Shown here: positions 20,097-28,504 of the stretch, piece by piece
How the letters are laid out: each line of letters starts with the position of its first letter
Position numbering within the stretch: position 1 is the first letter of the stretch
DNA from: Paenirhizobium cremeum
GTDB taxonomy: Bacteria; Pseudomonadota; Alphaproteobacteria; Rhizobiales; Rhizobiaceae
Direction: 5' to 3'
Length of the DNA: 64,000 nt
NCBI RefSeq assembly: GCF_022884085.1
Contig: NZ_JAGGCS010000009.1
Span: forward strand, 62,001-126,000
Position numbers and translations under genes: made by a program
The notes under the pieces: generated by a model
The model's database searches: none
Told to the model about the DNA's origin: nothing
Seen by the model: the letters and a program-made list of their open reading frames with translations, nothing else

Positions 20097-20176
20097 TGCG
20101 CATCGTAGCCATAACCCTGATGTTGCTTCTAACGGTTCTCACGCTGGTGAGCATTATCGCGGCCGTCATGGGATAG
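20096..20176 (+). CDS. 26-residue hydrophobic peptide, coupled to the zinc-ribbon gene
   Basis: ATG at 20096 overlaps the previous stop (ATGATG; stop TGA at 20094-20096). The peptide is one membrane segment (MRIVAITLMLLLTVLTLV and eight more residues). It could be a small membrane toxin or lysis-type peptide, or chance. It contains a TCTAACG motif (20128-20134). Confidence 0.35.
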   Translation: MRIVAITLMLLLTVLTLVSIIAAVMG

Positions 20177-20184
20177 GTCTTTCA

Positions 20185-20238
20185 ACGATGTCGAACAACC
20201 ATTTCAAAGCGGCACCATTGTCCCTTTGAAAGCTCGTC
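20185..20238. repeat. Hairpin-bearing direct repeat, copy 1
   Basis: ACGATGTC..., then an imperfect hairpin (TTTCAAAG / CTTTGAAA arms, 20203-20232), ending TCGTC. About 38 of 54 positions match the copy at 21255-21307. It lies just after the stop of the exported hydrolase gene. Confidence 0.6.
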
Positions 20239-20293
20239 AATTGAGGATCTGCAGAGGGCAAAATTGAATGACACCTCACGGGATGCCTCAGAT

Positions 20294-21154
20294 CTATTCC
20301 AGGGCGATCTGCTTAACGGCCTCAAGAGCCCGGAACTCATGCCCCATAGTGGCCCACTCGATGACGGTGACGTCAGCGCTCGGCGAGGCAGCCAGCATAG
20401 CGGCCTGCGCCTCGTATCCGTGATGTTTCGGCACCTCGGTGTCGAGTGCGCCGACATTGATAATGATCTTGCTCGCGCTGCCATTGAAGTCGGGAAGCGC
20501 AGATCGTGGCGAGCGCCCGAGATATCGCGTGTCATCCGGATCGGTCGGCGCACTCCCCAGTACCGTCACCATATCCGCCTTCAGATCATTGTTACTGGTC
20601 TCGCCATACAGCGCAGCGAGATCGTAAATCGGAACCCAAATCGATGCCCGGTAGACCACATCGGGATAACGCCCCAGCAGTAGAAGCGCGGCCATGCCGC
20701 CACCGGACGCGCCGATGAGATAAATGCGCGTCAAGCCGGTCTTATACCGGATCTCCTTGACGACTCGCGCTATGCGGTCTGTGCTGTCAGGACTGCCGAG
20801 CGCGTCGGTCGTATTGTTCGGGCCGCCAAAATTTGGGGCAATGATGATAGCATTCCGAATGGAAAGGAGATCGGGAAACAGGGTTACCTGGTCTTCGTCG
20901 CCGGACCACGAGTGGAGATAAAGCACGATTCTGGTGGGTTTGCCCGGCCCTGTGGTCATCCACCGATAAGGCTCGCCCGCCGCGTCACCAGCCTGCCACG
21001 TAGATGACAGCATATCGGACGGATAAGTAGCTGCCGCCGCATTGTCGCTGGCCCTTTGCACCGATGCAAGAAGTGTGTCCATTTGCGAACCTTCCGCCGC
21101 AAGCGCTGGCGTCATCAATATCAATGCCGAACAGAGAATGAGCATACGTTTCAT
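20294..21154 (-). CDS. Exported alpha/beta hydrolase (prophage moron)
   Basis: 286 residues. A signal peptide ends near PALA-AEG. The hydrolase core shows LYLHSWSGDEDQ (oxyanion region), the nucleophile elbow YLIGASGGGMAA, an acid candidate in NVGALDTEVPKHHG, and a late histidine in ATMGHEFRAL, in the order expected for a Ser-Asp-His triad. Closest in outline to prolyl-oligopeptidase or esterase-like enzymes. It is the last gene before the phage right end and is bracketed by two copies of a ~54-bp repeat, so it looks like a separate cargo unit. Export suggests action on the host envelope or outside substrates; the substrate is unknown. Confidence 0.75.
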   Translation of the reverse strand: MKRMLILCSALILMTPALAAEGSQMDTLLASVQRASDNAAAATYPSDMLSSTWQAGDAAGEPYRWMTTGPGKPTRIVLYLHSWSGDEDQVTLFPDLLSIRNAIIIAPNFGGPNNTTDALGSPDSTDRIARVVKEIRYKTGLTRIYLIGASGGGMAALLLLGRYPDVVYRASIWVPIYDLAALYGETSNNDLKADMVTVLGSAPTDPDDTRYLGRSPRSALPDFNGSASKIIINVGALDTEVPKHHGYEAQAAMLAASPSADVTVIEWATMGHEFRALEAVKQIALE

Positions 21155-21254
21155 CGGGCAGCCCTTTAGTTTGCCAATGACGGGTGCGGCATCGCGGCCC
21201 GCGCTGAAGATGAGACAAAATAGCAAATGCGAATGCACTCCCATCGATCGAGAC

Positions 21255-21307
21255 ACGATGTCAAGACTGCCTTCAAAGGGGCAATGATGCCCCTTTGAAA
21301 TATCGTC
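21255..21307. repeat. Hairpin-bearing direct repeat, copy 2
   Basis: Same layout as the copy at 20185-20238: ACGATGTC, a hairpin, then TCGTC. Here the hairpin is perfect (12-bp stem TTCAAAGGGGCA, loop ATGA; 21272-21299). It lies between the SGNH tail gene and the hydrolase and could end the late transcript. Confidence 0.65.
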
Positions 21308-21359
21308 GACCCGGCCACACTGTGGTTTTTCCCGTCTTCATTCCAGATAACTGCCATGA

Positions 21360-23093
21360 TTACCCCGCCAAGTTCCAAGCCGGCCGCGGATCGGCGCATT
21401 TGCGCAGGAACGGCTTCGAGATCTTGATGATGCCCTGTCCCGAAACCCGACGATTGATGTTGACCACCAGCGGGCGGGTTGCGATGCGCAGCGTCGTCGC
21501 ATCGATGCCCGCCGGCACCTGGAAAGGCGGGATCTTCAGCCAGCCGGCGAAACCCTCGGTGGTGAGCGGCAAGTCCTGCGTCGTATAGTCCGCGTTCTGC
21601 AGGCCGCCGCGCGCGATGAAGGCCTGGGCGTTTGAGCTGTTGTAGAACTCCATCTGCCAATAGGCGGAGAGCCAGCCCTCCCAGGCGTTCAGTTCCACAT
21701 AGACGCCGGATTCCAGCCAATCGGTGCCGGGCACGATCCCGACCGTAGACAGCGTCAAGGCTGCGGTCTTGGCGATGCGCCACTCTTCGTAGCGGTTGCC
21801 TGTCAGCGTGCCGGATGGCGTGATCGTGACCACCTGCCTTTGATGATCCCCGGCCGCCTCGACCGAGCAGACGGCCGTGCTGTCGCCGCTGGCGCGGGAT
21901 ATGGAGAGTGTGCTGACCCGCGTGCCCGAGGCACCAGTGCCGCCCGCCGCTGCCGTCGCGGCGAATGGGGAATCGGTCCACAGATTGGACGCCGAGAGAT
22001 AGGTCGCTGCCGGCGTCACATCCATATGGTCGCCGGCCGCCACCATGTCCTGCAGGATCGGCAGCAGCACGTCCGCCATCCGCTCCGCCCCCTTGGGATT
22101 GGGGTGCAGCACGTCGCCGCCGAAGAGGGTCGTATCGAATGCCGGCCGGTTGAAGCCCAGTTCCGTCAGGTCGCAGACCCGCACGCCGTCCCGCGTCGCC
22201 TGCGCCTTGATCCACTCGTTGACACCGGCGACGATCGCCGCTTTCTCGCTGCCCTCCGCCCACGATCCACGGTCGGTGATGGTCTGGATGACCGCCCAGA
22301 TGCCCTCGTTGCGCAGTAGCGCGAGCAGCCGGTCGAGGCGTGCAGTGACGAGGGCGGTTGACGCTCCGGGTGCGGATGAGATGTCGTTGGTGCCGATGTC
22401 GAGGTAGACGATGCCGGGCTCCAGTCCGATGACGTAGGGCAGTCGCTCGATCACGCCCGGTGCCCCGCCCTCGGCGACGATGTGGTCGCCGCCATACCCC
22501 TGATATGCGCCGGTGATGTAATTGTCGCCGCCGAGATAGTGGGTGATGTCAGCCCATGCATCGAGATTGAAGCGATTGTCGCGCATCCTGATCCAGGGGA
22601 GCACGCCGCGTACGATGCTTGTGGCGAGGTCCTTCGGTTTGCCGCCCGATATGATCCCCCAGCCCGCACGCTGGATGAAGGAATGCCCGAGGCCGACCAC
22701 CTTCGCTCCGGCCGCCAGAGGCAGCGCCGGCAGGGGACGGCGGACGTTGAGGGCGAATGATTTACGGAGCGTGCGGCGGCCGTTGGTGGCGGCAACCGTT
22801 ACCACCGGCGCTGGAGCGGTCGCGTGGTCTAACGGGGTCAGCCCGGCCACGATGTCGCTGCCTGTGACGGCGAACATGCCGCCTCCATCGTCGAGCAGGG
22901 AATAGGCCCATGGACCCTCGCCGGCCCCGACAACCGACAGTGTCCCGACGACGCTCCCAGCCTCGGCGTCGTCATCGACCGCGCCGCCGGACAGCATCAA
23001 TCTGCCGCCACTGCCAGACACGGGATTGACGAGGGACAACGAAAGCAAGCCTCGCGACGACAACCGAAGCGGCTTGCTGAACGGATTCGCCAT
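21360..23093 (-). CDS. Tail protein with SGNH/GDSL hydrolase domain
   Basis: 577 residues. The N-terminal third (to about 125) looks like a structural attachment region with a cadherin-like repeat. An SGNH-type hydrolase follows: block I GLGHSF (His in place of the usual Asp of GDS), block III DIGTNDI, block V DVLHPNPKG giving the Asp/His pair. The C-terminal part (about 360-577) is beta-rich, likely a carbohydrate-binding tail-spike domain. It is the last gene of the tail fibre group and probably deacetylates host surface polysaccharide during adsorption. It overlaps the upstream stop by one base. Confidence 0.75.
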   Translation of the reverse strand: MANPFSKPLRLSSRGLLSLSLVNPVSGSGGRLMLSGGAVDDDAEAGSVVGTLSVVGAGEGPWAYSLLDDGGGMFAVTGSDIVAGLTPLDHATAPAPVVTVAATNGRRTLRKSFALNVRRPLPALPLAAGAKVVGLGHSFIQRAGWGIISGGKPKDLATSIVRGVLPWIRMRDNRFNLDAWADITHYLGGDNYITGAYQGYGGDHIVAEGGAPGVIERLPYVIGLEPGIVYLDIGTNDISSAPGASTALVTARLDRLLALLRNEGIWAVIQTITDRGSWAEGSEKAAIVAGVNEWIKAQATRDGVRVCDLTELGFNRPAFDTTLFGGDVLHPNPKGAERMADVLLPILQDMVAAGDHMDVTPAATYLSASNLWTDSPFAATAAAGGTGASGTRVSTLSISRASGDSTAVCSVEAAGDHQRQVVTITPSGTLTGNRYEEWRIAKTAALTLSTVGIVPGTDWLESGVYVELNAWEGWLSAYWQMEFYNSSNAQAFIARGGLQNADYTTQDLPLTTEGFAGWLKIPPFQVPAGIDATTLRIATRPLVVNINRRVSGQGIIKISKPFLRKCADPRPAWNLAG

Positions 23094-23368
23094 TACTCGC
23101 CGCTCCACGCTTTCACGTTATCGCCAGCTTTATTGTCACTCACGCGCAACCGCACTTGCGGACACTTGGCAAACCGCGCGATCGACGGCCTGTCACGCGG
23201 CGATATCGAGCCCAGCACCTCCCACTCGGCGGCCGGGTCCACACGGCCCTCGATATAGAGGCGGGCTCGCGACCTAATCGGAAATTGCGCCTGGACAGCG
23301 AAATCTCCTTCCGGGCTGAATGCGTCGCAATGCTCTTCAGCCGCTGTAGTGTTGATGCGTTCGCTCAT
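23093..23368 (-). CDS. Hypothetical tail-module protein
   Basis: 91 residues, soluble, beta-rich in look (FPIRSRARLYIEGR ... EWEVLGSI ... QVRLRVSDNKAG). It lies between the tail-fibre accessory gene and the SGNH tail protein in the same operon, so a structural or fibre-assembly role is likely. No family recognised. Confidence 0.6.
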   Translation of the reverse strand: MSERINTTAAEEHCDAFSPEGDFAVQAQFPIRSRARLYIEGRVDPAAEWEVLGSISPRDRPSIARFAKCPQVRLRVSDNKAGDNVKAWSGE

Positions 23369-23377
23369 GTTTTTTCC

Positions 23378-23935
23378 TCAATTTTCCGGCCAAACGACGG
23401 CCTCGGCAGCTGCCTTGGCCTCCTCAGCGGTTTGCGCCGCATTGATCGCATTCTTTGCGCTGAGGCGCGCAGCCTCGATCTGCGCACCGATCGATAGCCA
23501 GACCTCATATGCGGCATTGACCACCTGGGCGACACCTTCGAGCGTGGCGGCCGTAATGCCGATCTCGGCGGCGAGCATCGGATATTCGGCCGGCACGGGA
23601 TTGGTTGCTACCAGACAAGCGCGGGCCTCCTCGGCCTTGCGCTGGTAGGTCATGGCCTGTCCAGCGCCGCTGGTGACGTGCCGCATCCGCTCCCTCTCGG
23701 CTGCGGCATCGATTGCGCGCTTGACCGTCGTCTTGAGTGTGTCGAGATCGACATGCGGCACTGCGACTATCGGCGCACCGCCATCTCCCGCGGCAATCTC
23801 CGCTCCGGCTGCCTGTGCGGAAAGAAATGCTGCGTGTTCCGCCGCTGTGATCGGAACAGCATCTGCCGGAATGTCAGCGTTGATGTCGCGATGGTAAAAC
23901 CCATTTGTCGAAGGGGAAAAGAAATAGCCGTCCAT
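23378..23935 (-). CDS. Tail fibre assembly-like protein
   Basis: 185 residues from the ATG of MDGYFFSPSTNGFY. The N-terminus (YFFSPSTNGFYHRDIN ... IPADAVPI) matches the pattern of phage tail-fibre assembly (Tfa-like) proteins, and an alanine-rich helical C-terminus follows. It comes directly after the tail fibre gene, the usual place for the chaperone. The ATG is 11 bp past the fibre stop. Confidence 0.65.
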   Translation of the reverse strand: MDGYFFSPSTNGFYHRDINADIPADAVPITAAEHAAFLSAQAAGAEIAAGDGGAPIVAVPHVDLDTLKTTVKRAIDAAAERERMRHVTSGAGQAMTYQRKAEEARACLVATNPVPAEYPMLAAEIGITAATLEGVAQVVNAAYEVWLSIGAQIEAARLSAKNAINAAQTAEEAKAAAEAVVWPEN

Positions 23936-23946
23936 GTCAGTATCCC

Positions 23947-25260
23947 TCAGTATCCGATCGCTATCCAGTTGCCGACGTCGGCGTCCGCCATCGAAAAATC
24001 TCGCGTAGAAACAACCTGGAATGATGACGTTGTAATGCTGCCGGCCGTAAATACGGATAGCTGGCTGACCAGCACAGGCGCGGACGTATCGGTGATAACC
24101 AGGGATGCCACCGCGGTCGGGAACGTGACGGGGAATGTCACTGTCACCACGTTGCTCGCCGACGTGGTCACTGTCCCCCACTGCATCAGCAAGCCGTTGG
24201 AGAGCTTGGTCCATCCGGATGCCGGCGCACCTGAAATGACATTCGCCGGAGATATGAGCCGCCAATATACTCCGTCATATCGGAATGTGTTGATGCCGAT
24301 GCCGATATCGCCCGGCTTGAGCGCGTCCTCAAAGGGCCGGTAGACCGTTTTCGTGCCGAAGCCGTTTACATTCAGCGTCACGGCCGACGCGGTGTTGGCC
24401 GCCGACACTTTCAACGACACCTCCATCCCGGCAACGAGCGCATCCGGCACCGGGGCAATCGCCGCCGTCAGGGCGTTTGCGGTACCGCCCGCCTCGGCGT
24501 ACGTCCATTTTCCGGACTGTGCATCCTTCGCGACCTTCTCGACATAGGCGCCGCCGACCCGCTCGAAAAGGCGACCGTCCGGCAGGCCAATGCCGTGACC
24601 GTTAGGAGGCGCAACATATGACCAGGCCGACCCCGTCCATTCCGCGATGCTTCCGACATTCCCGGCCCACACGCCCGTCGCTCCGGCCGGCACGAGATAG
24701 GTATCGCCCTGCGCCGGTGCTGCCGGAGGCGCTGTCACCGTCATGGACACGACAGGCAACCAAGGCAGGCGCATCATCTGCGCCATGGGGATCTTCCGCG
24801 TCGACACCCACTCACGCGTGGCAAAGATCAATGAGGGATCGACCAGCAGCGTCACATTGGCGTTTTCGCCAATGATGATCTGGAACTCATAGCGAATGTC
24901 TTCGAGCTGCCCTTCTTGCGCGGTCGGCTTGTACTGGCTGACGGGCTTGGCGACCGCGATCATCGTACCGTCGTCGGCAAAAATGCCAAACTCGCGCATC
25001 CACCAACCCCCGCTATTCGTCGGGATGATGGCGGTGACAAGCACAGCAGCCGGATTATCAGGATCGGTCTCGACGCTCTCGACGGCCGTGCGCCACACCT
25101 CGTGAACGAGCGCGGTGCTTGCCGCAGTCGGGTTGGTCTCCGCCCCATTGCCGTCACCCACGGCAAAATGCGTGATGACGACGGCAGAGCCGCCAGCGGC
25201 GCTTTCCGCAAGCTTGATCTTGCCAGCTGTGGTGACGAGCGAGAAATACGATTGCGCCAT
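23947..25260 (-). CDS. Tail fibre protein
   Basis: 437 residues. The N-terminal ~160 residues carry the P2/Mu fibre attachment domain (YFSLVTTAGKIKLAESAAGG, HFAVGDGNG, REFGIFADDGTMIAVA). A GWLYVPxGATG-like region around 200-230 (DTYLVPAGATGVW, EWTGSAWSYV) follows. The C-terminus (LMQWGTVTTSASNVVTVTFP, NWIAIGY) is a receptor-binding tip of the gp53 type. It follows the gpI baseplate gene by 3 bp. Confidence 0.85.
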   Translation of the reverse strand: MAQSYFSLVTTAGKIKLAESAAGGSAVVITHFAVGDGNGAETNPTAASTALVHEVWRTAVESVETDPDNPAAVLVTAIIPTNSGGWWMREFGIFADDGTMIAVAKPVSQYKPTAQEGQLEDIRYEFQIIIGENANVTLLVDPSLIFATREWVSTRKIPMAQMMRLPWLPVVSMTVTAPPAAPAQGDTYLVPAGATGVWAGNVGSIAEWTGSAWSYVAPPNGHGIGLPDGRLFERVGGAYVEKVAKDAQSGKWTYAEAGGTANALTAAIAPVPDALVAGMEVSLKVSAANTASAVTLNVNGFGTKTVYRPFEDALKPGDIGIGINTFRYDGVYWRLISPANVISGAPASGWTKLSNGLLMQWGTVTTSASNVVTVTFPVTFPTAVASLVITDTSAPVLVSQLSVFTAGSITTSSFQVVSTRDFSMADADVGNWIAIGY

Positions 25261-25263
25261 GGG

Positions 25264-25923
25264 TCAGGCTGCCTTTGCGTTGATGCGGATCGACCGAAGG
25301 GCATATGCCCCCGTGCCCGCGTAGGAGGGGATGGTGAACGCCTCATCGCCGAGCTGCGGAGCCATGATCCTCACCGTTCGGCCGCGCCTGCTGGCAGCGC
25401 CGAGCCGGATCGTCGCTTCGCCGCGAACGCCGTATTGGATGGCGATGTCCTGGCTCCACCGTTTCGCGGCGGCAATGATCCGCGCCGCTGCCCGCTGGTT
25501 CGGCAAATCGAGCGGCGCGTGGCCGTTGATGACGGTGTCATTGACGAACAGTACGACCTTGTGCGTGTCGTGATGGGCCTTCGGTTCTTCCTGCCACCAT
25601 TGCGTCCAGCGCGCCGAAACGCCGATGGTTTCTAACGCTTTTTTCACACCCGCCACGGTTCCGCGCGTGGCATGAATTTCTGGCGCGGCGTCGATCATCG
25701 TCCGCAACAGGTCTTCGCGCATGTCAGCGGACACGAAATCCATCAGGCCCGCCTCTATGACCATGATCGGCAGCAGCGCGGCCGGAGCCGTAAACGCGTC
25801 CTGAACCACGAGTGCCGAGGGCGTGAACTCCGCTAGCACCGCAGACAACGCGGCGATGAAATCTCGGTCGCGCTGATCGTTGACGCCGGGCGGGATGAGG
25901 ATCGGGGCAATGAAATCACTCAT
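25264..25923 (-). CDS. Phage tail protein I (P2 gpI type, baseplate)
   Basis: 219 residues with LIPPGVNDQRDRDFIAALS near the start and AAPEIHATRGTVAGVKKALE in the middle, both typical of gpI. It forms part of the baseplate wedge that connects to the fibres. The start overlaps the gpJ stop. Confidence 0.85.
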   Translation of the reverse strand: MSDFIAPILIPPGVNDQRDRDFIAALSAVLAEFTPSALVVQDAFTAPAALLPIMVIEAGLMDFVSADMREDLLRTMIDAAPEIHATRGTVAGVKKALETIGVSARWTQWWQEEPKAHHDTHKVVLFVNDTVINGHAPLDLPNQRAAARIIAAAKRWSQDIAIQYGVRGEATIRLGAASRRGRTVRIMAPQLGDEAFTIPSYAGTGAYALRSIRINAKAA

Positions 25924-27049
25924 TCGGCACCACCACGATGTTTACGACCAACGATATGAGAACGGGATATTGATGCTTCTCCAGATCGGTGAAGGCAAAG
26001 CCGTCCAGCGCGGCGTCGGCAACGCGGGGCAGCGCCTTTAGCGCCGAGGTGATAACAGACGGTGCGATCTGCGCACCAAGCTCCTGCGTCCAGGGATAGA
26101 AGGCGTCGGCGGCCGTCTGCTCGAACAACGCCTGCTGGCCGGCCGCCGCCTCGCGGACGCGAACCGTTAGAACCATGGAGAATTCGACCGGCTCCGGCGA
26201 AAGGACGGTGACATGGTCGCCCATCGGCCGGCGCGTGTTCGGGTCGAGATAGGCGAGGATTTCCGCCTTCAGCTCGGCGGATGGCTGACCCGTCTTCATC
26301 AGCGGGTAAATCTCGATAAAACCGGGCTCCGGCTTAATCGCTTCGACATCGACGATCTCCGGATTGACCGCCTTCACATGTTCCCGGTAGCCGTCGCGCG
26401 GTCCCGCCTTGCTGATCGTGTGCAGGGCATTGGCGGCGCGAAGGCGAAAGCGCTCCTGCTCCTCGATGTCGGTGCCGCCGCCAACTTCCGTGGTGTTGGA
26501 TGCGGAGGTGACATAGGCGATCGGATCGAGGATATCGGTGACCGCGCCGATGCTGAGACCATTCCAGGCCGCGCCGGTCTCCTCAGCCGTGGCCGAAACG
26601 GTCGCCGCCAGCATGCCGGCCGGAATGACGAGATCCGCATCGGTCGCAAACGTCACGGCACTGCCCGCGCCGACGCGGGTTCCGGCCGGAATGACCGTGT
26701 CGATCAGGCGGATGGCCGACAGCCGGAATTCCAGCGTGGTAACGGCGGCCTGCGCGAGCAGTTTGAAGGTCGAGACATTGGCGGCGCGGTTCTCCAGGTG
26801 GATGTCCTCGGAGAAAACCACGGTGTTTTGCAGGACGCCGTTTTGCGCCGCTTCGTTCAGAACCGAAATGGCATAGGCCGCAACTTCTATCAGGAACATT
26901 TCCGTCTGCGCCGGATAGAGGGTGCGCCCGGAGACGGCCTCAAACTTCGCCTTGAACCACGCCTTCAACACGCTCGGATCGCGCTCGAAAAACTCCGGCG
27001 CACCGGCCGCCCGCAGTTCCTCAATGGTGCGCTTGACGGGATCAGCCAT
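25916..27049 (-). CDS. Baseplate J-like protein (P2 gpJ / Mu gp47)
   Basis: 377 residues. Family pattern: AYAISVLNEAAQN near the N-terminus, DTVIPAGTRVGAG, NTTEVGGGTDIEEQERFRLRA, and a C-terminal RPMGDHVTVLSPEPV ... LTVRVRE. It builds the baseplate wedge. It overlaps gpW by 8 bp and gpI by 8 bp. Confidence 0.92.
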   Translation of the reverse strand: MADPVKRTIEELRAAGAPEFFERDPSVLKAWFKAKFEAVSGRTLYPAQTEMFLIEVAAYAISVLNEAAQNGVLQNTVVFSEDIHLENRAANVSTFKLLAQAAVTTLEFRLSAIRLIDTVIPAGTRVGAGSAVTFATDADLVIPAGMLAATVSATAEETGAAWNGLSIGAVTDILDPIAYVTSASNTTEVGGGTDIEEQERFRLRAANALHTISKAGPRDGYREHVKAVNPEIVDVEAIKPEPGFIEIYPLMKTGQPSAELKAEILAYLDPNTRRPMGDHVTVLSPEPVEFSMVLTVRVREAAAGQQALFEQTAADAFYPWTQELGAQIAPSVITSALKALPRVADAALDGFAFTDLEKHQYPVLISLVVNIVVVPNE

Positions 27050-27449
27050 TATAGGTGACCTCCGTCACGTAGATATCGTCAATTACCGACTGGACCGGCT
27101 TCCAGAACACCTGCGTCTGGAAATGCGAGAAAGCGAGCGTGGTGACCTCAACCTTTTCCACCGTGGCGCGCGGTTCCCACATCGTGATCTGATCCCAGAT
27201 CTCGCGCGTGAGGTAGGGAATGCCGATGTCGGGATGCTTGTCGATCGCGCCGAGCACATCGACGCCCTTTTCCGGCTCAGTGGGAACCGAAGCTTTCGGG
27301 GTCAGGATAAGGTTGGTGATCGACTGCGATAGGTCGTCGATCGCAGTGACGATCGCGCCGTAGGTATCAGGCGAAACGCCCGTCTCCGGATCGGCGCGGC
27401 CGACCAGCATGGACCAATGGCGGTGAGTGATTTTGTCCTTGTCGATCAT
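27042..27449 (-). CDS. Baseplate gpW/gp25-family protein
   Basis: 135 residues: NWSMLVG-like start (HRHWSMLVGRADPETG), DDLSQSITNLILTP and REIWDQITMWEPRATVEKVEV, a variant of the gp25 lysozyme-like baseplate family. It is the first gene of the W-J-I set and has palindromic site D 31 bp upstream of its ATG. Confidence 0.82.
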   Translation of the reverse strand: MIDKDKITHRHWSMLVGRADPETGVSPDTYGAIVTAIDDLSQSITNLILTPKASVPTEPEKGVDVLGAIDKHPDIGIPYLTREIWDQITMWEPRATVEKVEVTTLAFSHFQTQVFWKPVQSVIDDIYVTEVTYNG

Positions 27450-27456
27450 GCCGCCA

Positions 27457-27505
27457 AGTTATGGCGCGGCACAAACGAAAATGACCGGACATGATGTCCG
27501 GTCAT
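27457..27505 (-). promoter_or_regulatory. Late control site D (palindrome plus -10-like box)
   Basis: Perfect dyad ATGACCGGAC-n5-GTCCGGTCAT (27481-27505). On the minus strand TTTCGTTTGTGCC follows, then CATAACT 17 bp after the dyad. The ATG of the gpW gene is 31 bp from the dyad. Same layout as sites A, B and C. Confidence 0.6.
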
Positions 27506-27580
27506 CGCAAGGTATCAGCTTTTTCTGCTATCCATTGAGATAACGCATAACGGGAAATCGGGGAAAGGGCAAGGCAAGCG

Positions 27581-28504
27581 ATGGGACGAAGCAATAGAGT
27601 CAGGAAGGTGAAGGCTTTCTGGTGGCTGTCAGGCATCACGATTGCATATTTCGTGGTGTATTACCTACTGATCGTGGAAACGAAAGTCTGCGAGGACGTC
27701 GCTATCCAGAACCATTGGTTCCACGGCTTTTGGGATCGCTACCTCGGCTGCCGGTCCGTTAACGAGTTGGGAGACGCGCTCGCTGGAGCCTTTGCCCCGA
27801 TCGCTTTTCTTTGGCTCGCCGGAGCGGTGTTTATCCAGTCGAAGGAATTGGAAGCCCAGAGGGAGGAGTTGAATGAGACGCAAGAAGTGATGAGACAGCA
27901 GCTAGAGGTAGCCAAGCAGCAGGTGAAAGAGACAGAAGCGTCCACTACTCTCTTCAGACAGCAAACTTCAATACTGGAGAAAGAGCAAAAACAGCGTGAC
28001 GAAAAACAGGCCGATGAGGAATTCGACCAGAGGCTCGAAAATCTGATGATCACTTTGGCTCAGTTGGGGGGCGTTTCGCTCCTGGCCTGGGGCTATCTGG
28101 TACCACAATCGAAGACCGACCCGACTAATGAGACTTTACTCGAACTGGCGAATGGCGAAGAGTTTGAGTTGTTAACCCGCGACCCTTTGCAACTGCGTTC
28201 CGACGAAATTCCGCACATTATGCACCTCGTAGCTCGAAACATTGATCGAGTTATGCTCTCGCACGACGCATACCAAACAAAATTTGAAATAACACATTGG
28301 AATCTAGAGAGACTCACAAAGCTGCGGGAACTCTTACGTAAGGTTACAAATGACAGCCGCGGTCTCTCCGCCAAATACCACCTGAAACTAGACGGCTTGG
28401 GAGTAAACCATCTCGCGATGAAAATTGATGAGCTAAAGCCTGCTCTCACACACAAAACGGAGGGCTTCAAACGGGATCATCCGTCAGATTACCTCCTCGA
28501 ATGA
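27581..28504 (+). CDS. Membrane-anchored coiled-coil protein (moron in the tail module)
   Basis: 307 residues on the strand opposite to all surrounding late genes. Two membrane segments lie at about 11-30 and 63-82 with a short cysteine-bearing loop between. A long coiled coil follows (about 85-145, ELEAQREELNETQEVMRQQL), then an acidic soluble domain. Base content is lower in GC than the neighbours. The 3' end overlaps the last 38 bp of the convergent gpV gene. This is the profile of an added gene expressed in the lysogen; superinfection exclusion or phage defence is a reasonable guess from topology only. No family recognised. Confidence 0.75.
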   Translation: MGRSNRVRKVKAFWWLSGITIAYFVVYYLLIVETKVCEDVAIQNHWFHGFWDRYLGCRSVNELGDALAGAFAPIAFLWLAGAVFIQSKELEAQREELNETQEVMRQQLEVAKQQVKETEASTTLFRQQTSILEKEQKQRDEKQADEEFDQRLENLMITLAQLGGVSLLAWGYLVPQSKTDPTNETLLELANGEEFELLTRDPLQLRSDEIPHIMHLVARNIDRVMLSHDAYQTKFEITHWNLERLTKLRELLRKVTNDSRGLSAKYHLKLDGLGVNHLAMKIDELKPALTHKTEGFKRDHPSDYLLE

